Shown here: positions 1 to 8,683 of the stretch, in pieces
Numbering within the stretch: the stretch's first letter is position 1
Layout of the letters: each line of letters begins with the position of its first letter
From: Thiodiazotropha sp040506705
Lineage (GTDB): Bacteria > Pseudomonadota > Gammaproteobacteria > Chromatiales > Chromatiaceae
Length of the DNA: 64,000 nucleotides
Direction: 5' to 3'
NCBI GenBank assembly: GCA_040506705.1
Contig: JBEVWG010000038.1
Span: 1 to 64,000, forward strand
Made by a program: the position numbers and the translations under genes
Notes under the pieces: generated by a model
What the model was told of the DNA's origin: nothing
Database searches by the model: none
What the model saw: only the letters and a program-made list of their open reading frames with translations

Positions 1-286
1 TATTAACCCGGCGACTAAGTATGTTGTCTTCAGGGTTTCAAGCCTGCCCTTGATCAAGGCGCGGCTCGCAGGCAATGGTTGTTCCCTTGTCAAGAGCCGC
101 AACACCGAGCAAGGGCAGGCTTGTAACCCCTAACAATATGATTTTTTAAAAGACAGGCCGAAGTGTGCCTGCCTGCAGACTGCGTTATCAAAACTTGCTG
201 TAGAAGTGCTACAGCGGCGTTTTGATGCCTTGCCGCAGGCAGGCACACTTCGGCTGAAGACAACATACTTAGTCGCCGGGTTAATA
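1..286. mobile_element. TA-flanked inverted-repeat element, copy A (MITE-like)
   Basis: A perfect 33-bp inverted repeat lies at 1-33 and 254-286, and both outer ends carry TA. Inside are two further stems: 40-52 pairs with 110-122, and 157-177 with 235-254. A small stem sits at 61-67/94-100, and a loop around 178-232 is closely shared with the copy at 15069-15394. There is no transposase gene, so it resembles a non-autonomous element moved by a TA-targeting (IS630/mariner-like) transposase; that last point is inference. The window begins at its left end, so the left flank cannot be checked. It interrupts the 3' part of the membrane-protein gene to its right. Confidence 0.8.
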
Positions 287-903
287 AGATCATTTAGCTT
301 TGAATAGATGTTCTCACTCTGCGTGGGCTCATCGCTATACCAGAGTAGGCTATATGGCAGAATCCAAGAGCTTGAAATGGAGAGTAACAGACTCAAGACA
401 GCCAGATAGGCCGCCTTGCTAAAGGCCTCCATCAGGATGATTCGCAACAGGCGAAAAACAATGAAGAGGTGCCAGATGAGCAGTAGTAACAGCAGGCTGC
501 CGCCTCCTACTGGATGGTTATAATAGAGTTGTTCGGGTAGTGTGAAGAGATGGAAGACAACTGTAATGAGCGGCATTGAAGCCAGGAAGGCCAACAGCAG
601 CCTGCCTGTGTCGGTGGAGTCAGCTCTTGCCAGTCTGGCCATTAACATCAGGATCAACAGATCAAACAGATAGGTGGCGCCCAGGTAGTTCAGGCCATAT
701 GTGGAGAATAGCGCCGGTTTTTCCGCTGCCAGGTAAGGGATTATGATTTCGAGGCAGAGCAGTAGGGCCAAGAGCCAAAACCCCTGGTCGATGGAGTAGA
801 CGAAATTATTCCGTGCTACTTTCTGCCCAGTGGCAAGGCGCAATCCTGCTTTGAGATTGATGGTTACTGCGATAAGTTGTTTTAGAATAGAATTTACATC
901 CAT
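286..903 (-). pseudogene. Integral membrane protein (Yip1-like), 3' end interrupted by repeat element A
   Basis: A hydrophobic protein with about five membrane spans, in the style of Yip1-family inner-membrane proteins; the family call is tentative. The best start is the ATG at 903 (MDVNSILKQL). An upstream in-frame extension runs into a 31-bp repeat and is unlikely to be translated. The native reading frame reaches about 286 and then enters element A, where translation continues with unrelated residues until a stop near 130. The original C-terminus would lie left of the window if the element is a simple insertion. The function of the intact protein is unknown. A broken gene is the simplest reading, although a C-terminal replacement after the last helix could be tolerated. 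Confidence 0.6.
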
Positions 904-975
904 GGTTGCTCTCTGTATTCCCTTTAGTATCACAACAGGCATCGGCAGCAGGATGAAAATCCTGAGTTCTTTATT

Positions 976-1006
976 AGGGCTGATACAATTAGTGTTAACA
1001 GACCCT
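976..1006 (+). repeat. 31-bp TA-associated palindromic repeat, degenerate copy 1
   Basis: This matches the 31-bp motif also seen at 39624, 53366, 60500 and 60737: ends AGGGCC and GGCCCT, centre TTAGTGTTAACA. It carries several mismatches (AGGGCT, GACCCT) and lies in the divergent gap between the membrane-protein gene and the AraC regulator, so it could overlap their promoters. Confidence 0.7.
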
Positions 1007-1063
1007 GGTAAAGGGTAATTCACTGCATATTATACGGAGTAACTGACAAGGACGAGAAGAAGA

Positions 1064-1960
1064 ATGCAGAATAAGAATTGTCTAGCTCAATATTGCGAAA
1101 ATAGTATTCTTGAGATCCCCAAAGCGCTCTTTGATATGCGGGATGTCAAGCCGATACTACATAGTGATGAGTCTTCAGTGTTCTATAAAGATCTAGATAG
1201 GGATCTGATCAATATTGAGTTCCATACCAGTGTTCCCTGTTTGGTATATATCAAGTCAGGTAAGGAGACTATTACTACAAGTGATAATGAATCGTACAAC
1301 ATTGGTCCGGGTGAAGCTGTTTTTTTACCTAAAGGATTGAACTTATACTCAGACTATATACATGAAGAGGATGGTCTAAAGGCGTATCTGGTTTTCTTTG
1401 GATCGGAAGTGTTATCCAGGTTCTTGTCCCATGGTCCTATGAATTCATTGTCAATATCAAATCAAGATGCCATTTTAAAAGTAGAGATTGATAATGTTGT
1501 GGCGGAGTATTTTGTCTCACTACATTCGATTTATGGTTCATTAAATAATTTACCTCATATAGGGGAGATTAAACTTTTAGAGTTGTTGTATCTACTTGAT
1601 GTTCATGATGACGGAAACCTGAAAAAAAGTTTAATAGCTGTTCAAAGAGGCAGGGCTAAGCGAAACATAAAGCGTTTGATGGATCAATATGCCTTATCAG
1701 GTCAGAGTGCTTCAGAGCTGGCGGCGCTATCTGGGCGTAGTATCTCCACCTTTAATCGTGAGTTTAAGGCGCTTTATGGTACGACCCCAAAACAGTGGTT
1801 GATTGAGCAGCGTATCTCCCATGCCCATGCATTACTAGCAAAACAGTGGTCTGTAACTGCCACAGCTATAGAGGTCGGTTATTCAAATGTTTCACATTTT
1901 ATTTCTGCATTCAAAAAAATGTATGGCATGACACCACAACAGATGAAAGACAAAAGATGA
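1064..1960 (+). CDS. AraC family transcriptional regulator
   Basis: A 298-residue protein with an N-terminal cupin-like sensing domain (about 30-130, including GPGEAVFLPKG) and a C-terminal AraC/XylS DNA-binding domain (about 195-298) with both helix-turn-helix units: SASELAALSGRSISTFNREF, and the second around VGYSNVSHFISAFKKMYG. The start at 1064 follows a purine-rich GAAGAAG. It would bind DNA and switch neighbouring genes in response to an unknown small ligand. The small ABM-domain gene 90 bp downstream on the same strand is the obvious candidate target or partner; this rests only on adjacency. Confidence 0.9.
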   Translation: MQNKNCLAQYCENSILEIPKALFDMRDVKPILHSDESSVFYKDLDRDLINIEFHTSVPCLVYIKSGKETITTSDNESYNIGPGEAVFLPKGLNLYSDYIHEEDGLKAYLVFFGSEVLSRFLSHGPMNSLSISNQDAILKVEIDNVVAEYFVSLHSIYGSLNNLPHIGEIKLLELLYLLDVHDDGNLKKSLIAVQRGRAKRNIKRLMDQYALSGQSASELAALSGRSISTFNREFKALYGTTPKQWLIEQRISHAHALLAKQWSVTATAIEVGYSNVSHFISAFKKMYGMTPQQMKDKR

Positions 1961-2050
1961 ACAGAAAACCGTATTTATGACCGTTTCCTGGTAGTGATGT
2001 TGATGTTAGACAAATAAAGTATCTCCTGATTTAACTGACAGGAGATGGAT

Positions 2051-2341
2051 ATGAATAAAAAAGTAATTATTGAATCAGTTGTAAAGAAGAGCGCTTATGA
2101 TAGTTTGCTGTCGTTTCTGCAGAGCAATTTGTCAACAGTCAGGGGGTTCGAAGGTTGTTTTGGGGTTAGGGTTTTCTTGGATAAAGAGTCCGGAGAGATG
2201 ATTTTTGATGAAGAGTGGTTGTCAGTTGATCAGCATCAGAAATATATAAAATTCATTGCGGAAAATGGTGTCATGGACAAGTTGATTGCCCATCTTGAGT
2301 CTCCTCCAAAGATTAAATATTTCGATCACCTGACTATCTGA
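2051..2341 (+). CDS. ABM-domain (quinol-monooxygenase-like) small protein
   Basis: A protein of about 96 residues resembling the antibiotic biosynthesis monooxygenase (ABM) dimeric ferredoxin-like fold: a single beta-alpha-beta unit with a FDEEWLSVDQHQKYI segment typical of the helix after the third strand. Such proteins act as small oxygenases on quinols, or as haem- or aldehyde-handling enzymes; the substrate cannot be read from sequence. An ATG also exists at 2045, but AGGAG at 2040-2044 is well spaced only for the ATG at 2051, so that start is preferred. It follows the AraC regulator and may be controlled by it. Confidence 0.75.
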   Translation: MNKKVIIESVVKKSAYDSLLSFLQSNLSTVRGFEGCFGVRVFLDKESGEMIFDEEWLSVDQHQKYIKFIAENGVMDKLIAHLESPPKIKYFDHLTI

Positions 2342-2500
2342 TCCATCTTGCAAGAGAGTGTGGATCTTGTTTTGAATCAGCTAATCCTCTGGTGTGAATA
2401 GAGAGGAATAGATCATTATTTACAGCTGGCAATCACTAACAAGTTCGATCAGGTATCTTTATATCTACATGACCCTCTGTTACCAGTTTGTACCTAAACC

Positions 2501-3840
2501 TACTCTAAAAGCCCCTCTCCCTTTACGGGAGAGGGGTTGGGGAGAGGGTGCGCACGAAGCGCTCATGACACTGAATCCTATGCGGTACGATCCGATCAAT
2601 TCTTGTTGTGCTGAGTAATGGTCTGGATGATGGTGTTGTTGAACTCCCTCTCTTCCTTCTCGCAAGAGGGTGTTGCAAATGCAGGCAGGGTAAACTTGAA
2701 AATAGATTTTGGTACATGAGAAAGCAAGGGTCAGTCCGTTTCAGCACTTCTTGGTGGGGCATGGCCCCACCCTACGGCTACTCTAAAGCCCCTCTCCCTT
2801 TACGGGAGAGGGGTTGGGGAGAGGGTGCGCGCGAAGCGCTTATGAAACTGAATCCTATGCGGTACGATCCGATCAATTCTTGTTGTGCTGAGTAATGGTC
2901 TGGATGATGGTGTTGTTGAACTCCCTCTCTTCCTTCTNNNNNNNNNNNNNNNNNNNNNNNNNNNNNNNNNNNNNNNNNNNNNNNNNNNNNNNNNNNNNNN
3001 NNNNNNNNNNNNNNNNNNNNNNNNNNNNNNNNNNNNNCGATCAATTCTTGTTGTGCTGAGTAATGGTCTGGATGATGGTGTTGTTGAACTCCCTCTCTTC
3101 CTTCTCGCAAGAGGGTGTTGCAAATGCAAGCTGGGAAAATTGGAAAATAGATTTTGGCGCATGAGAAAGCGAGGAGCTGCACGTTTCAGCACTTCATGGT
3201 GGGGCATGGCCCCACCCTACGGCTACTCTAAAAGCCCCTCTCCCTTTACGGGAGAGGGGTTGGGGAGAGGGTGCGCACGAAGCGCTCATGACACTGAATC
3301 CTATGCGGTACGATCCGATCAATTCTTGTTGTGCTGAGTAATGGTCTGGATGATGGTGTTGTTGAACTCCCTCTCTTCCTTCTCGCAAGAGGGTGTTGCA
3401 AATGCAAGCTGGGAAAATTGGAAAATAGATTTTGGCGCATGAGAAAGCGAGGAGCTGCACGTTTCAGCACTTCATGGTGGGGCATGGCCCCACCCTACGG
3501 CTACTCTAAAAGCCCCTCTCCCTTTACGGGAGAGGGGTTGGGGAGAGGGTGCGCACGAAGCGCTCATGACACTGAATCCTATGCGGTACGATCCGATCAA
3601 TTCTTGTTGTGCTGAGTAATGGTCTGGATGATGGTGTTGTTGAACTCCCTCTCTTCCTTCTCGCAAGAGGGTGTTGCAAATGCAGGCAGGGTAAACTTGA
3701 AAATAGATTTTGGTACACGAGAAAGGAAGGGTCTGTGCGTTTCAGCACTTAATGGTGGGGCATGGCCCCACCCTACGGCTACTCTGAAAGCCCCTCTCCC
3801 TTTACGGGAGAGGGGTTGGGGAGAGGGTGCGCGCGAAGCG
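2501..3840. repeat. Tandem array of 278-bp repeats, unresolved copy number
   Basis: Repeat units begin at 2501, 2779, 3224, 3502 and 3780, with an exact spacing of 278 bp wherever no gap intervenes. Each unit holds two hairpin modules: a CCCCTCTCCC...GGGAGAGGGG stem and a GGTGGGGCATGGCCCCACC stem. The last unit is partial. Short reading frames across the array repeat with the unit and look non-coding. The 68 bases before the N gap (2870-2937) are identical to the 68 after it (3038-3105), so the gap is an assembly break inside the array. The array sits between the ABM gene and the 3' end of dctM. Confidence 0.9.
2938..3037. other. Assembly gap (100 N)
   Basis: Exactly 100 N, the usual placeholder for a gap of unknown length. 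It lies inside the 278-bp tandem array and both edges carry the same 68 bp, so the real length may be anything from an overlap to many repeat units. Confidence 0.99.
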
Positions 3841-3870
3841 CCTTCCCGAGACCCTTATAAGGACGTGAGG

Positions 3871-5277
3871 TTAAGTGTAGCCAATTTGTCCTGGTAACCA
3901 GAGCACGATATTTGGCAAGGCGATCAAGGTTCCGATAGTGATTACGTCGGCAATGAAGAATGGGATGCAACCTCGAAACACATCCTGAACCGTGCACTCC
4001 GGGCGTACTCCTGCCACCACAAAGCAGTTCAATCCGATAGGCGGGGTGATCAGACATAGTTCTGCCATTTTTACGACGATAATGCCAAACCATATGGAAC
4101 AGCCGACACCGGAGACACCGAATGCGGATTCAGCTGCAGTGACGGCCTCTCCCCCATTCAAGGCAATCACTGCGGGGTAGACCACCGGCAGCGTTAACAG
4201 CAGCATACCGATGGCATCCATGAACATGCCGAGTAGTGCATAGGCACAAAGGATGAGTAGCAGGGTTAGCATCGGGCTTTGATCCAGACTGGTGATCCAG
4301 TCTGAGAATGCGCTGGGGAGGTCGGCAAAGCCGAGAAATCTTACATAGAGCAATACACCCCAGATGATGGTGAAAATCATCACCGTCAATTTGGCGGTTT
4401 CCATTAACGAATTTTTTATCTCTGTCCAGCGTGCACCTCGATAGATTGCTATGCAGAGTATGATGAATGCTCCAAGTGCACCGGCTTCAGTGGGGGTGCC
4501 CACACCACCATAGATACACACCACAATTATGCTGATCACAAAGAAGATGGGTAGTGCACCGGGGAGGGATTGAAATCGCTGCTTCCATGAAAAACCGGTG
4601 ATGGGTGGGCCAAAATTCTTGCGCGTCTTGGCGAGTAGAATCACCAATCCGCCATAAATGAGCGCGGAGACGGCACCGGGAAGAAATCCGGCCATCAGCA
4701 GCGCCCCTACATCCTGCTCAACGATGATCGCGTAAATCACAAGAATCGCCGAAGGTGGGATCAAGGAGGCCAATGTGCCACCGGCAGCCACTACCCCTGC
4801 AGCGAAACGTTTGTCATAGCCAAGTTTCAGCATCTCGGGTACTGCAATGCGTGCGAATACTGCCGAGGTGGCGACAGAGGCGCCGGAGACGGCGGCAAAC
4901 CCAGCGGTGGAAAATACCGTGGCTACCCCCATCCCGCCTGGTAGCCAGCCGAGCCAGCGTTTTGCTGCTTCAAATAGTGCTCTTGTCAGACCGGCGTGAT
5001 AAGCGAGGAAGCCAATTAAAATGAAGGTGGGAATCAATGAGAGTGCCAGAGTAGAGACTTTTGAGTGAGGAATGGTGCCAGCCATTTTGACAGCGACACC
5101 GAAGCCTTTTTCAAATCCCATCTTCGCAGAGAAGATCCACAACAGGCCGAGAAAGCCAGCCAGAGCAGCGGCGAAGGCAACTCTTACGCCGATTATGACG
5201 AACAGCAGCATTGCGCCTGTAACCCATAATCCGATACTGATTGAATCCATGTTCGCCATGGTTTCAAACAAGCTCAT
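3871..5277 (-). CDS. dctM: TRAP transporter large permease, DctM type
   Basis: A 468-residue, very hydrophobic protein with the DctM layout of roughly a dozen membrane helices, including glycine- and proline-rich loops such as SLIPPSAILVIYAI and CLITPPIGLNCFVVAGV that are hallmarks of the family. It forms the ion-coupled channel through which a substrate delivered by DctP enters the cell. Its start overlaps the stop of dctQ by four bases (ATGA), which implies translational coupling. It is a little longer than the usual 425-440 residues, within the range of the large subtype. The stop lies about 30 bp from the repeat array. Confidence 0.95.
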   Translation of the reverse strand: MSLFETMANMDSISIGLWVTGAMLLFVIIGVRVAFAAALAGFLGLLWIFSAKMGFEKGFGVAVKMAGTIPHSKVSTLALSLIPTFILIGFLAYHAGLTRALFEAAKRWLGWLPGGMGVATVFSTAGFAAVSGASVATSAVFARIAVPEMLKLGYDKRFAAGVVAAGGTLASLIPPSAILVIYAIIVEQDVGALLMAGFLPGAVSALIYGGLVILLAKTRKNFGPPITGFSWKQRFQSLPGALPIFFVISIIVVCIYGGVGTPTEAGALGAFIILCIAIYRGARWTEIKNSLMETAKLTVMIFTIIWGVLLYVRFLGFADLPSAFSDWITSLDQSPMLTLLLILCAYALLGMFMDAIGMLLLTLPVVYPAVIALNGGEAVTAAESAFGVSGVGCSIWFGIIVVKMAELCLITPPIGLNCFVVAGVRPECTVQDVFRGCIPFFIADVITIGTLIALPNIVLWLPGQIGYT

Positions 5278-5906
5278 GAGCGATTCCCACTCTCTTTAAT
5301 ATCGCCCATCAGAGCCTCTGCCTCTTTGGCAGCAACTGTGGCGGCATTTTCAATCAACGGCACTGCCACAGGATGATCGCCGTCATCTCTGATAGCTCGT
5401 GCATATCCCCAAATTTGTAAAATCAATCTTAAGGCCAAAACTGTCAATGCCAGAGGTACGACCAGTTTTGCCGGCCAGGTGGGTAAATTGATGTCCAGCG
5501 ATGAGTCGCCGATATCATATGCACGCCAGAAATGGAGATAGGAGCCGTAAATGAGCACAAGAGTGACCATCAGCATCAGGCATACAGATAGTACCTCGGC
5601 AAACCAAAGAATCCGCCCATGAAGGCGGCTGATCAGTATGTCCATTCTGATATGGCCACCAAGACGTTTGGTATAGGCAATACCGAGAAAAGCGATGAAA
5701 GCCATGGCCTGCTCAACCCAGTCGACATAGCCGTCGATCGGCAGAGAGAAAAGCCAGCGTCCAAGCACGTTAGTGGTGGCGAGGAGAACCAGCAGTAATA
5801 TGGCTATGCCACCAATTAAATTAAGCAGCGACTCGAGTTTAAAGAAGAGGCGATCCGCGAGGCTTAATCGCGAATCGTCATTCAGTATTGTTGCAGAATT
5901 GGACAT
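5274..5906 (-). CDS. dctQ: TRAP transporter small permease, DctQ type
   Basis: A 210-residue protein with four predicted helices, the first near residues 30-55 (LNLIGGIAILLLVLLATTNV). It carries the DctQ signature of a WVEQAMAFIAFLG segment followed by a conserved amphipathic turn. It partners DctM in the inner membrane. The C-terminal 45 residues are polar and longer than in many DctQ proteins. It lies between dctP (84-bp gap) and dctM (4-bp overlap) in one transcription unit. Confidence 0.93.
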   Translation of the reverse strand: MSNSATILNDDSRLSLADRLFFKLESLLNLIGGIAILLLVLLATTNVLGRWLFSLPIDGYVDWVEQAMAFIAFLGIAYTKRLGGHIRMDILISRLHGRILWFAEVLSVCLMLMVTLVLIYGSYLHFWRAYDIGDSSLDINLPTWPAKLVVPLALTVLALRLILQIWGYARAIRDDGDHPVAVPLIENAATVAAKEAEALMGDIKESGNRS

Positions 5907-5990
5907 GAGTGCCTTTGCTGTTATAGCTGCAATTATTGTCAGTCAGCTATTTTCTGGTCAGTCGATTGGAGGTCGCCGTCTCCCTTTGGT

Positions 5991-6995
5991 CTATTTCGCA
6001 AACAGGGCAGCGGTAAAATCGAACAGTTTCTGGGAATCGAATTGCGCCGCATTGTTCTTGATCCACTCTGCTCTCACCGACTCGGAGAGCTTATTCAATT
6101 CGGCAGTCTGCTCTGCAGTGAAGGTCACTTTTGTGAGACCCTCATCTGTCACAGCCGCCTGATACTTACCCGTGGTGTTTTCATTGTAGTTCTTGACGTA
6201 ATAGGCCAGAGCTTCATCGACTGAACCAAGCAGTGCATCCCGATGTACCGGTTTCAGGCTGTTAAGGGCATCAGTGTTGACTACAACAGGGCAATTGGCT
6301 GATCCCAGGTTCAGGTTTGTGGTATACCATTTGCCTACCTTGTAGGATTTTGTTGCCAGATGGGCATGGGGGGCGAAGGAGGCAGCATCGATTACACCTG
6401 AATCCATGGACTGACGAACTTCGGAGAATGGAACGCCTGTTTTGACTGCTCCCAGTTTGCCCAGAACACCCATGATGCCCCCAGGGCCACGTACCCGAAG
6501 GCCCTTGAAGTCAGCCAGTTCCTGAATGGCATCGCTCTTACTGACGATGTTGTATTGAGGTAGCGGAGTGGGCATCAGCAGGGTGGCATTCCAGCGTGCC
6601 AAATCCTTTTTAACAATGGGGTGTTTAAAGACTTCTGTGTAGATTTCGGTTACCCGGGCTAATGAGATGTTGCGGGAAAAGGGCAGTTCAGTAACTGTAA
6701 TCGTGGGGTTCTTGGCAGTATGGTAGAAAGAGCAGAATTGAGCCATTTCAAAAGCGCCAAATGAGATACCATCCAGATTTTCACGGGACTTGGAGAGACC
6801 GCCATAGGAGATATTCAGTTTAAACTCACCCTTGGTCTTGGCTTCAACCAGTTCAGCTAATTTTTCAACATTCTCAGTAAATGCACGGCGTTTGCCCCAG
6901 AGGGAAACATTCCATTCGGTGGCTGCTTGTAGTTCACCAATTGCAAAAGCGCCTATGATTATGGCAGCCAAAATGGCACGACCTGTTATTTTCAT
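5991..6995 (-). CDS. dctP: TRAP transporter substrate-binding protein, DctP type
   Basis: A 334-residue periplasmic solute receptor with an N-terminal signal peptide (cleavage probably near GELQA-A). The DctP fold is evident in the middle segment FKGLRVRGPGG, whose arginine normally binds the substrate carboxylate, and in MDSGVIDAASFAPHAHLATK. The ligand is therefore probably an organic acid, but which one cannot be told. It is first in the operon, as expected because receptors are needed in excess. An SD-like GAGGAGTATC precedes the ATG at 6995. Confidence 0.93.
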   Translation of the reverse strand: MKITGRAILAAIIIGAFAIGELQAATEWNVSLWGKRRAFTENVEKLAELVEAKTKGEFKLNISYGGLSKSRENLDGISFGAFEMAQFCSFYHTAKNPTITVTELPFSRNISLARVTEIYTEVFKHPIVKKDLARWNATLLMPTPLPQYNIVSKSDAIQELADFKGLRVRGPGGIMGVLGKLGAVKTGVPFSEVRQSMDSGVIDAASFAPHAHLATKSYKVGKWYTTNLNLGSANCPVVVNTDALNSLKPVHRDALLGSVDEALAYYVKNYNENTTGKYQAAVTDEGLTKVTFTAEQTAELNKLSESVRAEWIKNNAAQFDSQKLFDFTAALFAK

Positions 6996-7023
6996 TGTGA
7001 TACTCCTCGATATCGCGAGATGA

Positions 7024-7357
7024 TGCCCGGAAAGGGGTGAGCAACTCTGTGGGATGAGATTACCCCCCTTGATACTTATCGTCTGCTTAGTATATGCAAG
7101 GTTAGCTGCTGGATTAAAAGAAGTCCAAAATTGATCAGAGGGTTATAGATGAGGCCAATCATAACCACCGTTTCGGCTTTGATGGGCATTTTGTATATTC
7201 AGCACATGAATTTGAAGTTGGTAATGTTTTAGGCGTGACATCTCTGCTTGAATGTGCAAATTATCATCATGTTAACTGGGGTTATCAGATGAAAAAAAGA
7301 GTTGAGAGATAAGTCTGCTATTCTTTAGTCTGGCCTATTAACTAAAGGGGTTCTCCT
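7024..7357. other. Intergenic region, dctP / tautomerase
   Basis: About 330 bp between divergent genes. It must hold both promoters, but no convincing operator or conserved element was recognised. Confidence 0.5.
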
Positions 7358-7723
7358 ATGCCGTTAGTCAATATTTCTATACTTAAGGGTAAGTCAGCAG
7401 AATATATTAAAGCGGTCACTGATGGCATAAACTCTGCGGTCATTGAAACCATGGACTTTCCCGATGATGATCGCTACCAGATTGTTCATGAGGTTGAGCC
7501 CCATTGTCTGCAATATCAGGAACGCGATGGTGATAGGGTGATGATGTATCTCATAATGCGTGCAGGACGATCAAACAAGGCAAAACAGGCTTTTTATAAA
7601 AAATGTGTTGAAAATCTTGCCAACGACCCTGGAATAGATCCGGGGAACGTATTGATTACAATCGCAGAAAACCATGACATTGATTGGTCTTTTCGCGATG
7701 GCATCGCGCAATTTGTAGTATGA
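7358..7723 (+). CDS. Tautomerase superfamily protein
   Basis: A 121-residue protein starting Met-Pro (MPLVNISILKGKSAEYIKAV), giving the N-terminal proline that is the catalytic base of 4-oxalocrotonate tautomerase/MIF-type enzymes once Met is removed. The length suits the two-unit tautomerase group rather than the 62-residue 4-OT. It would catalyse keto-enol isomerisation or a related proton transfer in the cytoplasm. The substrate is unknown and there is no catabolic operon beside it. A good AAAGGGG stretch precedes the ATG. Confidence 0.85.
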   Translation: MPLVNISILKGKSAEYIKAVTDGINSAVIETMDFPDDDRYQIVHEVEPHCLQYQERDGDRVMMYLIMRAGRSNKAKQAFYKKCVENLANDPGIDPGNVLITIAENHDIDWSFRDGIAQFVV

Positions 7724-8029
7724 CGCACCACACTAGTGTTAGCAGATCCTAAGTGTCTGGCTTGTCGATTACAATGCTTATCTTGATTCTGCCCAGTGGT
7801 CAGATGGCTGCTGATATACCGTGTTAAGTTAAAAAAAATTGTCTAAGCTATGCTGCGCAACATATTGTAATTTATGTAAAAGTATTGTGCTTGCGCGCTG
7901 TGCCAGGTCGGTAAATAGCTGCTCATTGATATGATTTCTGACTGGTTGAAGTCCTATAGCAAACGTTAAAGTTTTGAGGTTTCAGGTCGTTATAGGCTAC
8001 AGAAGCAAGTATGATCTGCTTCTAAGCGT

Positions 8030-8124
8030 GTTCGAAAAGGCAAACCTGCTGAAAGGTAGGGACGCAAAATCACAGTCTAAGGGCGGTTTGACTGCCTATG
8101 ACCGATGGATTACCGAAACCGTGA
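8030..8124 (+). promoter_or_regulatory. c-di-GMP-I (GEMM-I) riboswitch
   Basis: The aptamer hallmarks occur in order: GGCAAACC (8039-8046); a stem closed by a GAAA tetraloop receptor partner (CCTGCT-GAAA-GGTAGG); the near-invariant GGGACGCAAA (8059-8068); then a CTAAG and CTATGACCGATGG-TTACCG 3' half. This is the known cyclic di-GMP-binding GEMM-I architecture. A CCAGTT-GAAAAG-AACTGG hairpin follows, with no T-run, so control may be at translation or through an atypical terminator. The gene at 8225 begins about 100 bp downstream. Exact edges are approximate. Confidence 0.87.
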
Positions 8125-8224
8125 TATGAGCCAGTTGAAAAGAACTGGTGGCGTATTCAGACCAATAACCATGTGTTGTGCGTCTTGTCGTTTCGAACTC
8201 CTATAGCATGATAGGGGTTGAAAG

Positions 8225-8611
8225 ATGTACACAAGGTTCAAAGCACAATCACTTTTCCTCAGTTTGGCACTGTTGCTCTCTACTATGTCGTTCAATGGTA
8301 TGGCAAGTGATCAGTATCATAACCCAATATTCAACGATGCTGACCAGCAGCGGTGGGTATGCGATTATGCCAGTGGCCACAACGATGTTCTCTATATTCG
8401 CTGCGAAAACCTGACTAGTATCTATAATGACCCCCTGATCATGGAAGGGGATTATCAGGATAGTTCAACAAAGCTGATCCCTATCTGGCGTAAACCAAGT
8501 AGTCGTGTGGGTGCTGAGAGGCTGGTTAAAGCAGTGATCTGTGATCAGAAGTCTCAATGCAGTGTTGAGATGAAATCCCTGTTTGATGCAAGACGAATTG
8601 TATATCGCTGA
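8225..8611 (+). CDS. Secreted protein of unknown function under riboswitch control
   Basis: A 128-residue protein with a clear signal peptide (about 1-27, ending SFNGMAS-D). The mature part has four cysteines (VCDYASG, IRCENL, VICDQK, QCSVEM), compatible with two disulfides, and no recognised domain. The c-di-GMP riboswitch immediately upstream makes it a likely target of second-messenger control, which in relatives often governs adhesins, pilus parts or exported proteins. It is followed by a short convergent gap to the cytochrome operon. The family is not recognised. Confidence 0.8.
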   Translation: MYTRFKAQSLFLSLALLLSTMSFNGMASDQYHNPIFNDADQQRWVCDYASGHNDVLYIRCENLTSIYNDPLIMEGDYQDSSTKLIPIWRKPSSRVGAERLVKAVICDQKSQCSVEMKSLFDARRIVYR

Positions 8612-8683
8612 ATGCTAATGAGATAGTTGGTAGATTTCACTGACCTCGTGATCTAGTGGTGCGCCAGGAGCGCACCCTACATC

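Noticed and set aside
2938..3037. CRISPR-like array at 2.5-3.8 kb
   Set aside because: Unit length is 278 bp with no unique spacers and no cas genes; an ordinary tandem repeat.
2480..3748. Several 60-150 codon frames in the 278-bp array
   Set aside because: They repeat with the array, cross the N gap and read hairpin sequence on both strands; non-coding.
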